A stretch of DNA of 64,000 bases from assembly GCA_023228295.1 (NCBI GenBank), contig JALOBP010000003.1:1-64000 (forward strand). The letters run 5' to 3'. This document shows, piece by piece, positions 52,357 to 60,474 of the stretch. The position numbers and the translations under genes are program-made. Source of the stretch: Methanoregula sp. (lineage in GTDB: Archaea; Halobacteriota; Methanomicrobia; Methanomicrobiales; Methanospirillaceae). The notes beneath the pieces are model-generated. The model was not told the DNA's origin and did not search any database. It saw only the letters and a program-made list of their open reading frames with translations. Positions within the stretch are counted from its first letter, which is position 1, and each line of letters begins with the position of its first letter.

Positions 52357-54324
52357 TCATTCACCCAGGTCGTGGATGGCGTTGGCAAGATCGTGGATGG
52401 TGGGAGTCTCGACCTTCATGGCCCAGGTGAAGAACTCCTCGCGCATCTTTAGCTGGCGTGCAAGTTCATCTGCACCCCACCCGCAATGGAACGCGATCTC
52501 GTCAAGGACCCGGGACGTTTCAAATTTTTTCGTAAACGAGTCGCTGTGGATATCCCATTCAAAGAGCAGCCGTGGTACGATCTCACCGCTCTTTGTCACT
52601 TCGACCTCATGGATGGAGAGGTTCCGCCGGATCCGCCGCTTGCCGAGGGTGTAGATTGACTGAACGACAACAAGGTCGAGCGCCTGGAACATGACCGACG
52701 GGACATTGATGGGATCGTGGGTCAGCCGGTTTATAGCTTCATACACGCTGCCGGCGTGGATGGTGGAAAGGGTGGCATGGCCGGAGTTCATGGCCTGGAA
52801 GAGGGTCTGGGCTTCGCGGCCACGGACCTCGCCGACAATGATGAACTCCGGGCGCTGCCGCATGCAGGCTTTGAGGAGCGAGAACATGTCGATATCGCCT
52901 TTCATACCTTCCGAGGTGAGTTCCCGTGTCTGGGTGGGGAGCCAGTTCTTGTGCGGGAGCTGGATCTCGCGGGTGTCCTCTAAGGAAACGATCTTGGCAT
53001 TCTGCGGGATGAAGAGCGAGACCGCGTTCATCATAGAAGTCTTGCCGCTCGCAGTACCGCCAACAACCAGCAGGCTTTTGTGGTGCTCGATGGCAAGCCA
53101 GAGGTATGCAAGGGTCTCGGCACTGAATGTACCGAACCGGAGAAGGTCGATCGGGGTCATGGGTTCTGCCCGGAACTTCCGGATAGTGAATGAACTGCCC
53201 TTGGTAGAGACCACATCGCTGTAAGTAATCTGGACCCGCGCCCCGTCGGGCAGGGTGGCATCGGCAAGGGGGTTGGAGAGCGATATCTGCTTGTTGGCTT
53301 TCTGGGCAAGCTTGAGCACGAACTGGTTCAGCTCGCTTTCTGAAAAGACGATATTCGTAGGCAGGCTGCCGTAGGCACGGTGGAAGATAAACACCGGATG
53401 GCTGTGGCCATTGCAGCTGATGTCCTCAAGGGCCGGGTCCCGCATGAGGACTTCGAGAGGGCCGTAGCCGGAAAGGTCCCGTTTGATATAATAATTGAGG
53501 ATACGGATCCGCTCTTCCGTGATGCCGGGGTCGAACTCACGGATGATCCTGTCGACAACCGCAGGTTCGATATGCGTTTCCCTTCCGTTTTCTGACTCGT
53601 CAAAGATGATGACGTCTCTCAGGCGGGCATGGGTCTCGAGCAGGATAACCTTCTCCTTCTGGCTGACCGCAGGTTCCGTGACAAAGTAGGTGAAGCCCAC
53701 GGTTCCCATCCGTTGGATCTTGACATACGAGTACGGTTCTGCTACCCAGTACCATTCCAGTTCCGTAAGAGAGGGTTCGTCCAGCTCCGGACGGGGACGG
53801 TCCTGCGAAGATTCCGGCGGTTCGTCCGGCCCTGTTCCGGACACGACCGGAACCGGGGCGATTGGAGCTGCTTCGGCCGGAACTGGACTGGCAGGTTTCC
53901 CGAACGCAAACCATGACTTACGCTCGTACCGGGTCTTGAGAACAAGGCCGGAGGTGGCGAGTGTGAGGAGGGCTGCAAGGGAGACGGCTGCCATTAGGAG
54001 GAGATCGAGATCGACAAGGAGCGCTACATATGTGGTGGCAAGTGCGGCAAAGACGAGGATACCGGTCATGATAATCCCATCCTGCGTGGGAGCGCAGAAG
54101 TAGTCGAGGGCTTTTGAGTACCAGTAGTTCACCTGCGGGGGGAGGCCGGGCCGGGGCGGGAGTTCCACGGTAACTGTGACGGGAACCTGGGTCGGCTCGT
54201 GCCGTTCTTCCGCTTGCCCCAGGCCAGGGATCTGCTCTTTCAAATTGACAAGGGCTCCCAAGACGCCGTTAAGGGAGATGATGGACATAACAGCTGAAAG
54301 AATGATCGGGATATTCGGGAGCAT
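52357..54324 (-). CDS. GspE/FlaI-like pilus assembly ATPase with N-terminal membrane helices
   Basis: This 655-residue secretion ATPase has Walker A GGTASGKTS at 422-430, a Walker B region at 493-502 (EFIIVGEVRG) and the His box GHATLSTIHA at 515-524. The N-domain around 285-375 carries LSGYGPLEVLMRDPALEDIS, as in other archaeal family members. Unusually, residues 1-130 hold two or three membrane helices and a proline-rich linker (residues 142-185), whereas most secretion ATPases are soluble. It would power pilus assembly with the GspF-like protein. GAGG precedes the ATG. A pilus-type composite promoter lies at 54430-54456. Confidence 0.85.
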   Translation of the reverse strand: MLPNIPIILSAVMSIISLNGVLGALVNLKEQIPGLGQAEERHEPTQVPVTVTVELPPRPGLPPQVNYWYSKALDYFCAPTQDGIIMTGILVFAALATTYVALLVDLDLLLMAAVSLAALLTLATSGLVLKTRYERKSWFAFGKPASPVPAEAAPIAPVPVVSGTGPDEPPESSQDRPRPELDEPSLTELEWYWVAEPYSYVKIQRMGTVGFTYFVTEPAVSQKEKVILLETHARLRDVIIFDESENGRETHIEPAVVDRIIREFDPGITEERIRILNYYIKRDLSGYGPLEVLMRDPALEDISCNGHSHPVFIFHRAYGSLPTNIVFSESELNQFVLKLAQKANKQISLSNPLADATLPDGARVQITYSDVVSTKGSSFTIRKFRAEPMTPIDLLRFGTFSAETLAYLWLAIEHHKSLLVVGGTASGKTSMMNAVSLFIPQNAKIVSLEDTREIQLPHKNWLPTQTRELTSEGMKGDIDMFSLLKACMRQRPEFIIVGEVRGREAQTLFQAMNSGHATLSTIHAGSVYEAINRLTHDPINVPSVMFQALDLVVVQSIYTLGKRRIRRNLSIHEVEVTKSGEIVPRLLFEWDIHSDSFTKKFETSRVLDEIAFHCGWGADELARQLKMREEFFTWAMKVETPTIHDLANAIHDLGE

Positions 54325-54429
54325 GAAGGGCCTCGCTTGAATATGAATCCTGATATTCCTGTTGCGATATCAACAGGATTGGTTAGGAATTCTGGGACAA
54401 GTATCAGTGTAGTATGTTCGGGCGCCATG

Positions 54430-54456
54430 TAATAAATTCTTACGTTTTTGTGTTAC
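54430..54456 (-). promoter_or_regulatory. Pilus-type composite promoter (minus)
   Basis: Read on the minus strand this is GTAACAC, then AAAAACGTAAGAAT, then TTATTA starting at position 22. It has the same layout as the two pilin promoters at 42.9 and 43.0 kb. It lies about 105 bases before the ATPase ATG. Confidence 0.55.
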
Positions 54457-54551
54457 GACATCCGTATGAAGAGAGATCGGGCCAGAATACACCGAAATAG
54501 TATTAAAAATTTGTTTGAGAGTTATGAAAAGGCATATTTTTATAGCATTGA

Positions 54552-54578
54552 GTATTACGAAAAGTGATAGATTTATTA
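54552..54578 (+). promoter_or_regulatory. Pilus-type composite promoter (plus)
   Basis: GTATTAC (54552-54558) is followed by GAAAAGTGATAGAT and by TTATTA at 54573-54578. The distance to the ATG of the first pilin is 43 bases, so the leader should be short and include the AGAGG ribosome binding site. It diverges from the ATPase promoter. Confidence 0.6.
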
Positions 54579-54615
54579 ACAATAAGTCTGCATTATCATA
54601 TATGTAAGAGGAATT

Positions 54616-55323
54616 ATGATGAATTCAAACAGGAAAATGCGGGATGCAGGAGTTTCACCGGTCGTTGGTGTGATGCTGATGCTCGTTGTCACCATCATTA
54701 TCGCAGCAGTGGTGAGCGCTTTTGCCGGTGGGATGGGCAAGACCACGGAGAAAGCGCCAACTGTTTCAATGGAGTGCCGTATCGCTAATGGCGGGACGTG
54801 GGGTTCCAGCGAGTTCGACTGCGCTGTACTCGGTACCAGTGATGCAATCCCGACTAAGGATCTGAAGATTATTACTTCATGGACTGCACGTGATGGCACC
54901 AAGGGTGGGGGCACGGTGGTTGGTCCGAACAGCACGTTCCCCAACACCAGAACACACAGCGGGGGTGGCACGCAATACAACTCACCACTGGGATTTGGGC
55001 CGGGAGTCGGGATTACTATGTCAACGGGATCGTATTATCCCGATCAATCATATGGTAACTATTCCCTTGTGGCGGGAACCCACATGCACAATGTGCCGTA
55101 TGGATATCTGCCCTCATATGGTGGGTATGGCGTGAGTGTAGACAATCGATTTAATTACACATTTGGCACAGCATATCAGACCGATGATGTGGACGCATTA
55201 CAGGCAATTCTTGGAGACAACTGGGAAACACTCCGGCAGGGCGATATAGTAGAACTGAGGATGTTCCACATTCCCAGCGGCAAGATCATCTATGAAAAAG
55301 ATGTAACCGTAGGGGGACAGTGA
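54616..55323 (+). CDS. Archaeal type IV pilin, type A (first of four)
   Basis: This 235-residue pilin starts with a basic segment and AGVSPVVGVMLMLVVTIIIAA, the archaeal pilin core helix. The external domain includes IPTKDLKIITSWTARDGT, a glycine/serine/tyrosine-rich middle and the end HIPSGKIIYEKDVTVGGQ. It is the first of four pilin genes in one operon. AGAGG precedes the ATG. The very conserved core and variable middle suggest a surface filament subunit. The next gene overlaps its stop. Confidence 0.85.
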   Translation: MMNSNRKMRDAGVSPVVGVMLMLVVTIIIAAVVSAFAGGMGKTTEKAPTVSMECRIANGGTWGSSEFDCAVLGTSDAIPTKDLKIITSWTARDGTKGGGTVVGPNSTFPNTRTHSGGGTQYNSPLGFGPGVGITMSTGSYYPDQSYGNYSLVAGTHMHNVPYGYLPSYGGYGVSVDNRFNYTFGTAYQTDDVDALQAILGDNWETLRQGDIVELRMFHIPSGKIIYEKDVTVGGQ

Positions 55324-55895
55324 TGAAATCACGGTCAAATGGTGAGGCTGTGTCCCCGGTTGTCGGTGTGATGCTCATGCTTGTTGTCGTCATCATCATT
55401 GCCGCAGTTGTGAGCGCTTTTGCCGGAGGTTTGACAACGACCAAGGATAAAGCACCAACCACCCAGATTCGTGCCGATTACAGCGTGACCAATGGGATGA
55501 AGATCGAACATGTCGGGGGAGATACAATTCCCACCATGGGAACGACTGTTATGGTGCGCCCTTCAAAAACATGGGGGACTGCCGATCATATTACATCAAT
55601 TGTAAACAAGTCTTCCATCACTAACGGCGGTAAGGATAATGGAGTGTATACCGGTACATCAAATCCCTGCAAATTCTGGCTTAAACCAACGGGGTCTTCT
55701 GATATCAAATCTTTTGCAACTGGGGATGTTGCCTATATCAAGCCACCCTATAATGAAGGACCATTCCTGAACACAGGAAGTAGTAAAACATACTGGTTCA
55801 ATCGCACAGATGCCGTTGGGCGGACATTCTGGCTTGAACTTGCCGATGAGGGCGGACGGGTGTTTGCGAAAACTGAGGTAACCGTTGCACCTTAA
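55323..55895 (+). CDS. Archaeal type IV pilin, type B (second of four)
   Basis: This 190-residue pilin has the core helix AVSPVVGVMLMLVVVIIIAAV and a shorter external domain with GMKIEHVGGDTIPTMG, FATGDVAYIKPP and the end VGRTFWLELADEGGRVFAKTE. It aligns with the fourth pilin, not with the first or third. The ATG overlaps the stop of the first pilin gene. Domain layout suggests a partner subunit for the type A pilin. Confidence 0.85.
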   Translation: MKSRSNGEAVSPVVGVMLMLVVVIIIAAVVSAFAGGLTTTKDKAPTTQIRADYSVTNGMKIEHVGGDTIPTMGTTVMVRPSKTWGTADHITSIVNKSSITNGGKDNGVYTGTSNPCKFWLKPTGSSDIKSFATGDVAYIKPPYNEGPFLNTGSSKTYWFNRTDAVGRTFWLELADEGGRVFAKTEVTVAP

Positions 55896-55902
55896 GGAGA
55901 TG

Positions 55903-56619
55903 ATGATTGTGAAAAGAGAGAGTCCAACAACAGAAAACGCAGTTTCGCCGGTCATTGGGGTAATGCTCATGCTGGTCGTTGTCATTATCATCGCTGCTGT
56001 GGTCAGCGGGTTTGCCGGTTCACTCGTGAGTGGTGAAAAGAAAGCTCCGCAGATGTCTGCTGAAACCACAATCGCCAATACGGGATATTATTACGGGAGT
56101 TATTTCTCGATTGTCGTAACCGGTGTTAGCGAACCGATCCCCAGCAGGGATCTCAAACTTGTTACTTCCTGGACGGCACGGGATGGCACAACAAACACAA
56201 CATCGGTTCTTCCCCTGGTTGGTAATTACCAGTACGGGACTATGACGTCCAAGTCCATCGCTCCATGGGGCAATGGTCCGGGCATTACCAGTTATGGTAT
56301 GTTCGAAACAAAAACACCGGAACAGCTCTTCGGGAATTTCACGATAACTTCCGGGACCTCCATCCACGCATCCCCGATGGGACTCTGGGATCCGGCAGCA
56401 GTTGCTGCACATGGGGGATATGGACCCGATACACCGACCTATCAGTATGTCGATGGGACACAATTCCTTCCATTAAGCGGGGAGACTGATGGAATGCAGG
56501 CAGTCCTGGGTATCGACTGGAATAAACTCCGGGAGGGGGATATCGTAAATGTTAAGTTGATCCATGTCCCCTCCGGGAAAATCATATTAGACCAGAATGT
56601 GGCTGTGAGAGGTGGATGA
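55903..56619 (+). CDS. Archaeal type IV pilin, type A (third of four)
   Basis: This 238-residue pilin has the core helix AVSPVIGVMLMLVVVIIIAAV, then IPSRDLKLVTSWTARDGT and the end HVPSGKIILDQNVAVRGG, closely related to the first pilin of the operon. AAGGAG lies just before. The ATG at 55903 was chosen, with a GTG at 55909 also possible. It overlaps no other gene but is followed at once by the fourth pilin. Confidence 0.8.
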   Translation: MIVKRESPTTENAVSPVIGVMLMLVVVIIIAAVVSGFAGSLVSGEKKAPQMSAETTIANTGYYYGSYFSIVVTGVSEPIPSRDLKLVTSWTARDGTTNTTSVLPLVGNYQYGTMTSKSIAPWGNGPGITSYGMFETKTPEQLFGNFTITSGTSIHASPMGLWDPAAVAAHGGYGPDTPTYQYVDGTQFLPLSGETDGMQAVLGIDWNKLREGDIVNVKLIHVPSGKIILDQNVAVRGG

Positions 56620-56620
56620 A

Positions 56621-57181
56621 ATGAGATGGAATAGGGAAAATGCAGTTTCACCGGTCGTTGGGGTGATGTTGATGCTAGTCGTCACAATCATCATCGCAGC
56701 CATTGTCAGCGCCTTTGCCGGAGGCATGGGAAGTTCACAGGAAAAAGTACCGCAAGTTACACTCAAAGCTGAATACAGCATATCCGATGGTATGAAGATC
56801 TATCATAACGGGGGGGATTCCCTGACCGTGGGTGATTTCAAAATCCTGCTCTCACCGTCTAATAATTTTGATAACAGTGAATCAAGGACATACATTAATG
56901 AGATTGATCAGAGCATTATCCAGAACGGTCCAAATCCCTCATCAGCAAACTGGTTCCGGTCGAATAATGGTGGAAGAGAAGTGTTTCGTTTCTCTCCAGG
57001 AGATATTGCGTACATCAATGCGACAAACAGTAATACAGAGACACTAACACCCAATATGATATACAACGGTGCCAATTATGGTATCAATCAAACCAGCAAG
57101 GTTGGGGCAACATTTTTCCTTGATTTCGTCACTAAAGATGGCAAGAAGATCGCACGGATAGAAGTTCCCATCCAATCCTGA
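56621..57181 (+). CDS. Archaeal type IV pilin, type B (fourth of four)
   Basis: This 186-residue pilin has the core helix AVSPVVGVMLMLVVTIIIAAI and an external domain with GMKIYHNGGDSLTVGDFKI, FSPGDIAYINAT and the end VGATFFLDFVTKDGKKIAR, matching the second pilin of the operon. The ATG follows the stop of the third pilin after one base. Together the four genes form an A-B-A-B series. A T-rich run follows the stop. Confidence 0.8.
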   Translation: MRWNRENAVSPVVGVMLMLVVTIIIAAIVSAFAGGMGSSQEKVPQVTLKAEYSISDGMKIYHNGGDSLTVGDFKILLSPSNNFDNSESRTYINEIDQSIIQNGPNPSSANWFRSNNGGREVFRFSPGDIAYINATNSNTETLTPNMIYNGANYGINQTSKVGATFFLDFVTKDGKKIARIEVPIQS

Positions 57182-57412
57182 TTCTCTTTTTTTTTCACAG
57201 GTTCTGAAGATGTTAAGTCGTATACGAATATCATCGACGGCCATTCAGTATCCCGTACAGATTACCTGTAATTCTCCTCTCCACCTCATCACATGTCGTA
57301 TATGTCAGTGAGTTGTTCCAGTAATGATGAGGAATTTTGGTGGTTTCGTTCTTAATTTTCATAAAAAAATACACAATTTTTTCCATGCTATCTTTTACAA
57401 TGATCTGATCTG

Positions 57413-57438
57413 TTACTACAAAAATAAAAATTAATAAC
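57413..57438 (+). promoter_or_regulatory. Promoter of the chelatase gene
   Basis: TTACTAC with an A-rich tract is followed by TTAATAAC at 57431-57438. This resembles the pilus-type element in its first half but the TATA-like part is shifted. The TATA-like part lies about 26-33 bases before the ATG at 57464, so the mRNA is probably leaderless or nearly so. Confidence 0.4.
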
Positions 57439-57463
57439 ACTTGAGATACCACTATCCTCTTAC

Positions 57464-58528
57464 ATGTCACACCACATCCGCCGGAATATCCTGCCGTTCA
57501 CGGCCATCGTCGGCCAGGACCAGATGAAACAGGCACTCATCCTCAATGCCATCAACCAGCGCATCGGAGGGGTCCTGATCCGGGGTGAGAAAGGTACCGC
57601 AAAATCAACGGCCGTACGGGCCCTTGCCGAGATCCTTCCCGTCATCGGGATCGTCCGGGGCTGCCCGTTCAACTGCAACCCGGCAAACGAACAGGAGCTC
57701 TGCGATATCTGCAATGAGAAGATCGAGAGTGGTGAGAAGATCGAGACGCTCAACAAAAAGGTGCAGGTGATCACCCTCCCGCTCGGATCAACCGAGGACC
57801 GGGTTATCGGCACCATCGACATCGAGCGGGCGATAAAAGAAGGTATCAAAGCGCTGGAGCCGGGGATTCTTGCGGCCGTGAACCGGGGCATCCTCTATAT
57901 CGATGAGGTGAACCTGCTGGACGACCATGTGGTGGATGTGCTGCTGGACTCCGCGGCCATGGGCGTCAACGTTGTCGAGCGCGAAGGGATCTCCCTCTCC
58001 CACCCGGCAAAATTCATCCTGATCGGGACCATGAACCCAGAGGAAGGGGAACTTCGCCCCCAGATGCTCGACCGCTTCGGCTTGCAGGTGACCGTTGAGG
58101 GCATTGCGGATGTGGATGACCGGGTCGCGATTGTGCAGGTTGCCGATGAATTCGAGACCGACCCGCAGGTTTTCATGCAGAAATACGAACCGGAGCAGAG
58201 GCGTTTGACCGAGAAAATTGTCACGGCCAAGAAGATCCTTTCGCAGGTAAAGATATCCGATGCCATTGTCCGGAAGATTGCCGAGACATGCGTACAGATG
58301 GGAGTCATGACCCACCGGGCAGAGATAACTATCGTGCGGACTGCCAAGACCATCGCGGCATTCAATGGCCGCGAGGAGGTCACAGTCGAGGATGTCCGCG
58401 AGGCAATGGCCCTTGCCCTGCCCCACCGGATGCGGAAGAAGCCGTTCGAGGACCCCCGCGTTGACCAGCAGAAGATCAACGAGATGATGCAGGACGAGCA
58501 AAAAAAAACGACCGTGAGCCAGAGCTAG
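57464..58528 (+). CDS. ChlI/BchI-type AAA+ chelatase subunit (and first part of a ChlI-ChlD fusion)
   Basis: This 354-residue AAA+ ATPase is the small-subunit type of Mg/Co chelatases. It shows Walker [10 protein letters not shown] near residues 41-49, the zinc-like cysteine set [18 protein letters not shown], Walker [13 protein letters not shown] and sensor/arginine-finger region [17 protein letters not shown]. The frame ends at TAG 58526-58528 after a run of nine A. A -1 shift at this run would continue into the VWA frame and give one protein of 687 residues, the size of known single-chain ChlID proteins. Without shift it yields the AAA+ subunit alone. Either form would partner the CobN protein at 35588-39403. 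Confidence 0.85.
   Translation: MSHHIRRNILPFTAIVGQDQMKQALILNAINQRIGGVLIRGEKGTAKSTAVRALAEILPVIGIVRGCPFNCNPANEQELCDICNEKIESGEKIETLNKKVQVITLPLGSTEDRVIGTIDIERAIKEGIKALEPGILAAVNRGILYIDEVNLLDDHVVDVLLDSAAMGVNVVEREGISLSHPAKFILIGTMNPEEGELRPQMLDRFGLQVTVEGIADVDDRVAIVQVADEFETDPQVFMQKYEPEQRRLTEKIVTAKKILSQVKISDAIVRKIAETCVQMGVMTHRAEITIVRTAKTIAAFNGREEVTVEDVREAMALALPHRMRKKPFEDPRVDQQKINEMMQDEQKKTTVSQS
58491..58509 (+). promoter_or_regulatory. Possible -1 frameshift site
   Basis: AGGA at 58491-58494 precedes a run of nine A at 58500-58508, ending AAC. The reading frame of the VWA domain is -1 relative to the AAA+ frame here. An internal ribosome-binding-like AGGA five bases before a slippery A-run is the kind of signal that promotes -1 slippage. 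A sequencing or real indel in the homopolymer would look the same. Confidence 0.5.
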
Positions 58529-59526
58529 ACAATCCCCCCCCACCACATCAGCAGGAACAGCAGGCTCCTCCACCCCCGCCGCCTCCGGAGAGCGAAGACC
58601 CGCAGGATCCCGGGAACAATGGTGCACCGGCACCCCAACCCCCGCCGGAACTTGTTTTTGATATCGGAAAACCCATCGAGACCTCGCAAATCCGGTACGA
58701 TGACTGCAAAGACCGGATGAAGCGACTCTCTGTATCCGGCCGCCGGGTCGATACGATTTCAGCCGAGAACCGTGGCAGGTACGCGAAGGTCCGGATGCCG
58801 CACGATCTCACGGATATCGCATTTGATGCCACCCTGCGGGCCGCCGCTCCCCACCAGAAGGACCGGGCACAGGAAGGGATGAGTATCGTTATCCGGGATG
58901 CAGATATCCGGGAGAAGAGCCGTGTCGGCAAGGTCTCGGTCACCTGCGTCTTTGTTGTCGACATCAGCGGATCCATGGGGGCAGAGAAGCGAATGGAGAG
59001 CGCGAAGGGTGCAGTCCTCTCCCTGCTTGAGGATGCCTACCGGAACCGGGACCGGGTCAGCCTTGTTGCATTCCGGGGCAACGATGCCGAGATCGTGATG
59101 CCCCTCTCAAGCAGTGTCGATCTGGCGTACAAGCAGCTCAAAGAGATGCCCACCGGGGGAAAGACGCCGCTTGCCCGCGGGCTCATGAAAGGGTACGAGG
59201 TTCTCATGAACGAGAAGAAGAAGCGCAAGGAGATCATCCCGCTCCTCGTCCTCATCTCTGACGGCAGGGCCAACACCGGATATGGAAAAAATATCAAAGA
59301 TGAGATCCTTTCAATCGCGGGCCAGCTCCGCGAAGAGCGAATTCATACGGTCATCATCGATACCGAATCGGTGAAGCGATCGTTTGTGAACTTCCAGCTG
59401 GGATACTGCAGGGATATTGCCGAAGCATCTGGCGGATCCTATTATCCGCTCAGCGAATTGACCGTGCAGGGTGTGACCGCGATCGCGCAGGGGGAGAAAG
59501 AGCATCTCCTCTCATCAATGCTGTGA
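58501..59526 (+). CDS. ChlD-type VWA chelatase subunit, reached by -1 frameshift
   Basis: This frame of 341 codons encodes a proline-rich linker ([17 protein letters not shown] and APAPQPPP) followed by the conserved chelatase D region and a von Willebrand A domain with MIDAS motif DISGSMG, then GRANTGYG and [11 protein letters not shown]. The frame is open from just after a TGA at 58462-58464, but no ATG, GTG or TTG is in frame before the ATG at 58717, which would cut off the linker and the start of the conserved region. So it is most simply read as the continuation of the AAA+ gene through a -1 shift. Confidence 0.7.
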   Translation, partial: KKNDREPELDNPPPPHQQEQQAPPPPPPPESEDPQDPGNNGAPAPQPPPELVFDIGKPIETSQIRYDDCKDRMKRLSVSGRRVDTISAENRGRYAKVRMPHDLTDIAFDATLRAAAPHQKDRAQEGMSIVIRDADIREKSRVGKVSVTCVFVVDISGSMGAEKRMESAKGAVLSLLEDAYRNRDRVSLVAFRGNDAEIVMPLSSSVDLAYKQLKEMPTGGKTPLARGLMKGYEVLMNEKKKRKEIIPLLVLISDGRANTGYGKNIKDEILSIAGQLREERIHTVIIDTESVKRSFVNFQLGYCRDIAEASGGSYYPLSELTVQGVTAIAQGEKEHLLSSML

Positions 59527-59581
59527 GGGAGATCCAACAGGTGTCCTACGGAGAGCCACCCCCACCTGCCAATGACTGCAG

Positions 59582-60334
59582 TCACCAGTATTCATCCTCT
59601 CCATCAAATGGATTGGTCACAGGAACAGTTACGAGCGGCTTGTCGGCACCAGCACCGGATGTCACCTCCATCTTCACGTCCATGAAGTCTCCTGAAAGCG
59701 TGATGATGAACGTCCCCTCGCGGTAAAGGGTGATCCTCTTCTCCTTGTCGGTACTGTACTCTGACCCATACCCCTCCTGTTCCAGAATTGCAGACGAGTT
59801 TTCTTTGTGCACGGTCACGAGTGCCTTTGAATGGACAAACGAGCCACTCGCCCCGGTCGTCTGGTCGGGATTGCTCCAACAGGGATTGAACGTCAGGTCA
59901 ATAACCAGCGGCGCCTGGGGAACCAGCACTCTCACCGCGGTTACATTCGAGCGGAGCACAAACGATTTTGAGTACTGGGGGATCTTCTCGATGCGCAGGG
60001 CTTCGACCGTTGACCAGTTCCCATGATCGCGATAGGGAAGCCGGTAGGGATTTTGAGTAACATAGGGAATCGCGCTCACCTCCTCGACAACAAAGGTAAC
60101 TGTCGGAGACGGTTCGGATGTCGGGAGATAGCCGGATTCACCCCCATTTTCATAATCACGGGGAGCGGCATCCATGAACGGGATGTTTTCATCCTCGTAC
60201 GGGAGACCGCCTTTTGTATCGCTCCCGCCCAGCATGGCCGGGACAGCGTTGATGCACCCTGATGAGAGGATGACCATGGACAGGAGAAGGACCAGGGCAA
60301 AGAACCGCAGCAGAGGATGAATACGAATTATCAT
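59582..60334 (-). CDS. Hypothetical lipoprotein
   Basis: This 250-residue protein starts with a signal peptide and a lipobox: FALVLLLSMVILSSGC, with lipidation expected at the Cys near residue 27. The mature part begins with a Pro/Ser/Thr-rich region and then a strand-rich domain with no recognised family (VTAVRVLVPQAPLVIDLTFN; YREGTFIITLSGDFMDVKME). The ATG at 60334 gives a proper signal sequence, whereas the longer open frame (to 60427) does not. It is convergent with the chelatase gene. Confidence 0.65.
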   Translation of the reverse strand: MIIRIHPLLRFFALVLLLSMVILSSGCINAVPAMLGGSDTKGGLPYEDENIPFMDAAPRDYENGGESGYLPTSEPSPTVTFVVEEVSAIPYVTQNPYRLPYRDHGNWSTVEALRIEKIPQYSKSFVLRSNVTAVRVLVPQAPLVIDLTFNPCWSNPDQTTGASGSFVHSKALVTVHKENSSAILEQEGYGSEYSTDKEKRITLYREGTFIITLSGDFMDVKMEVTSGAGADKPLVTVPVTNPFDGEDEYW

Positions 60335-60474
60335 TTTCGTAATAATGATCTGCGATATCGAACTAATAAAGCATATCGAAACAACCCTGGAGAGAACGTT
60401 TCGTACTACCGTCCCTGCTCTGCCCAATTCTTTTTATCCAAACCAGCACCAGTTATTTCACAGGAGGCTTCCCC

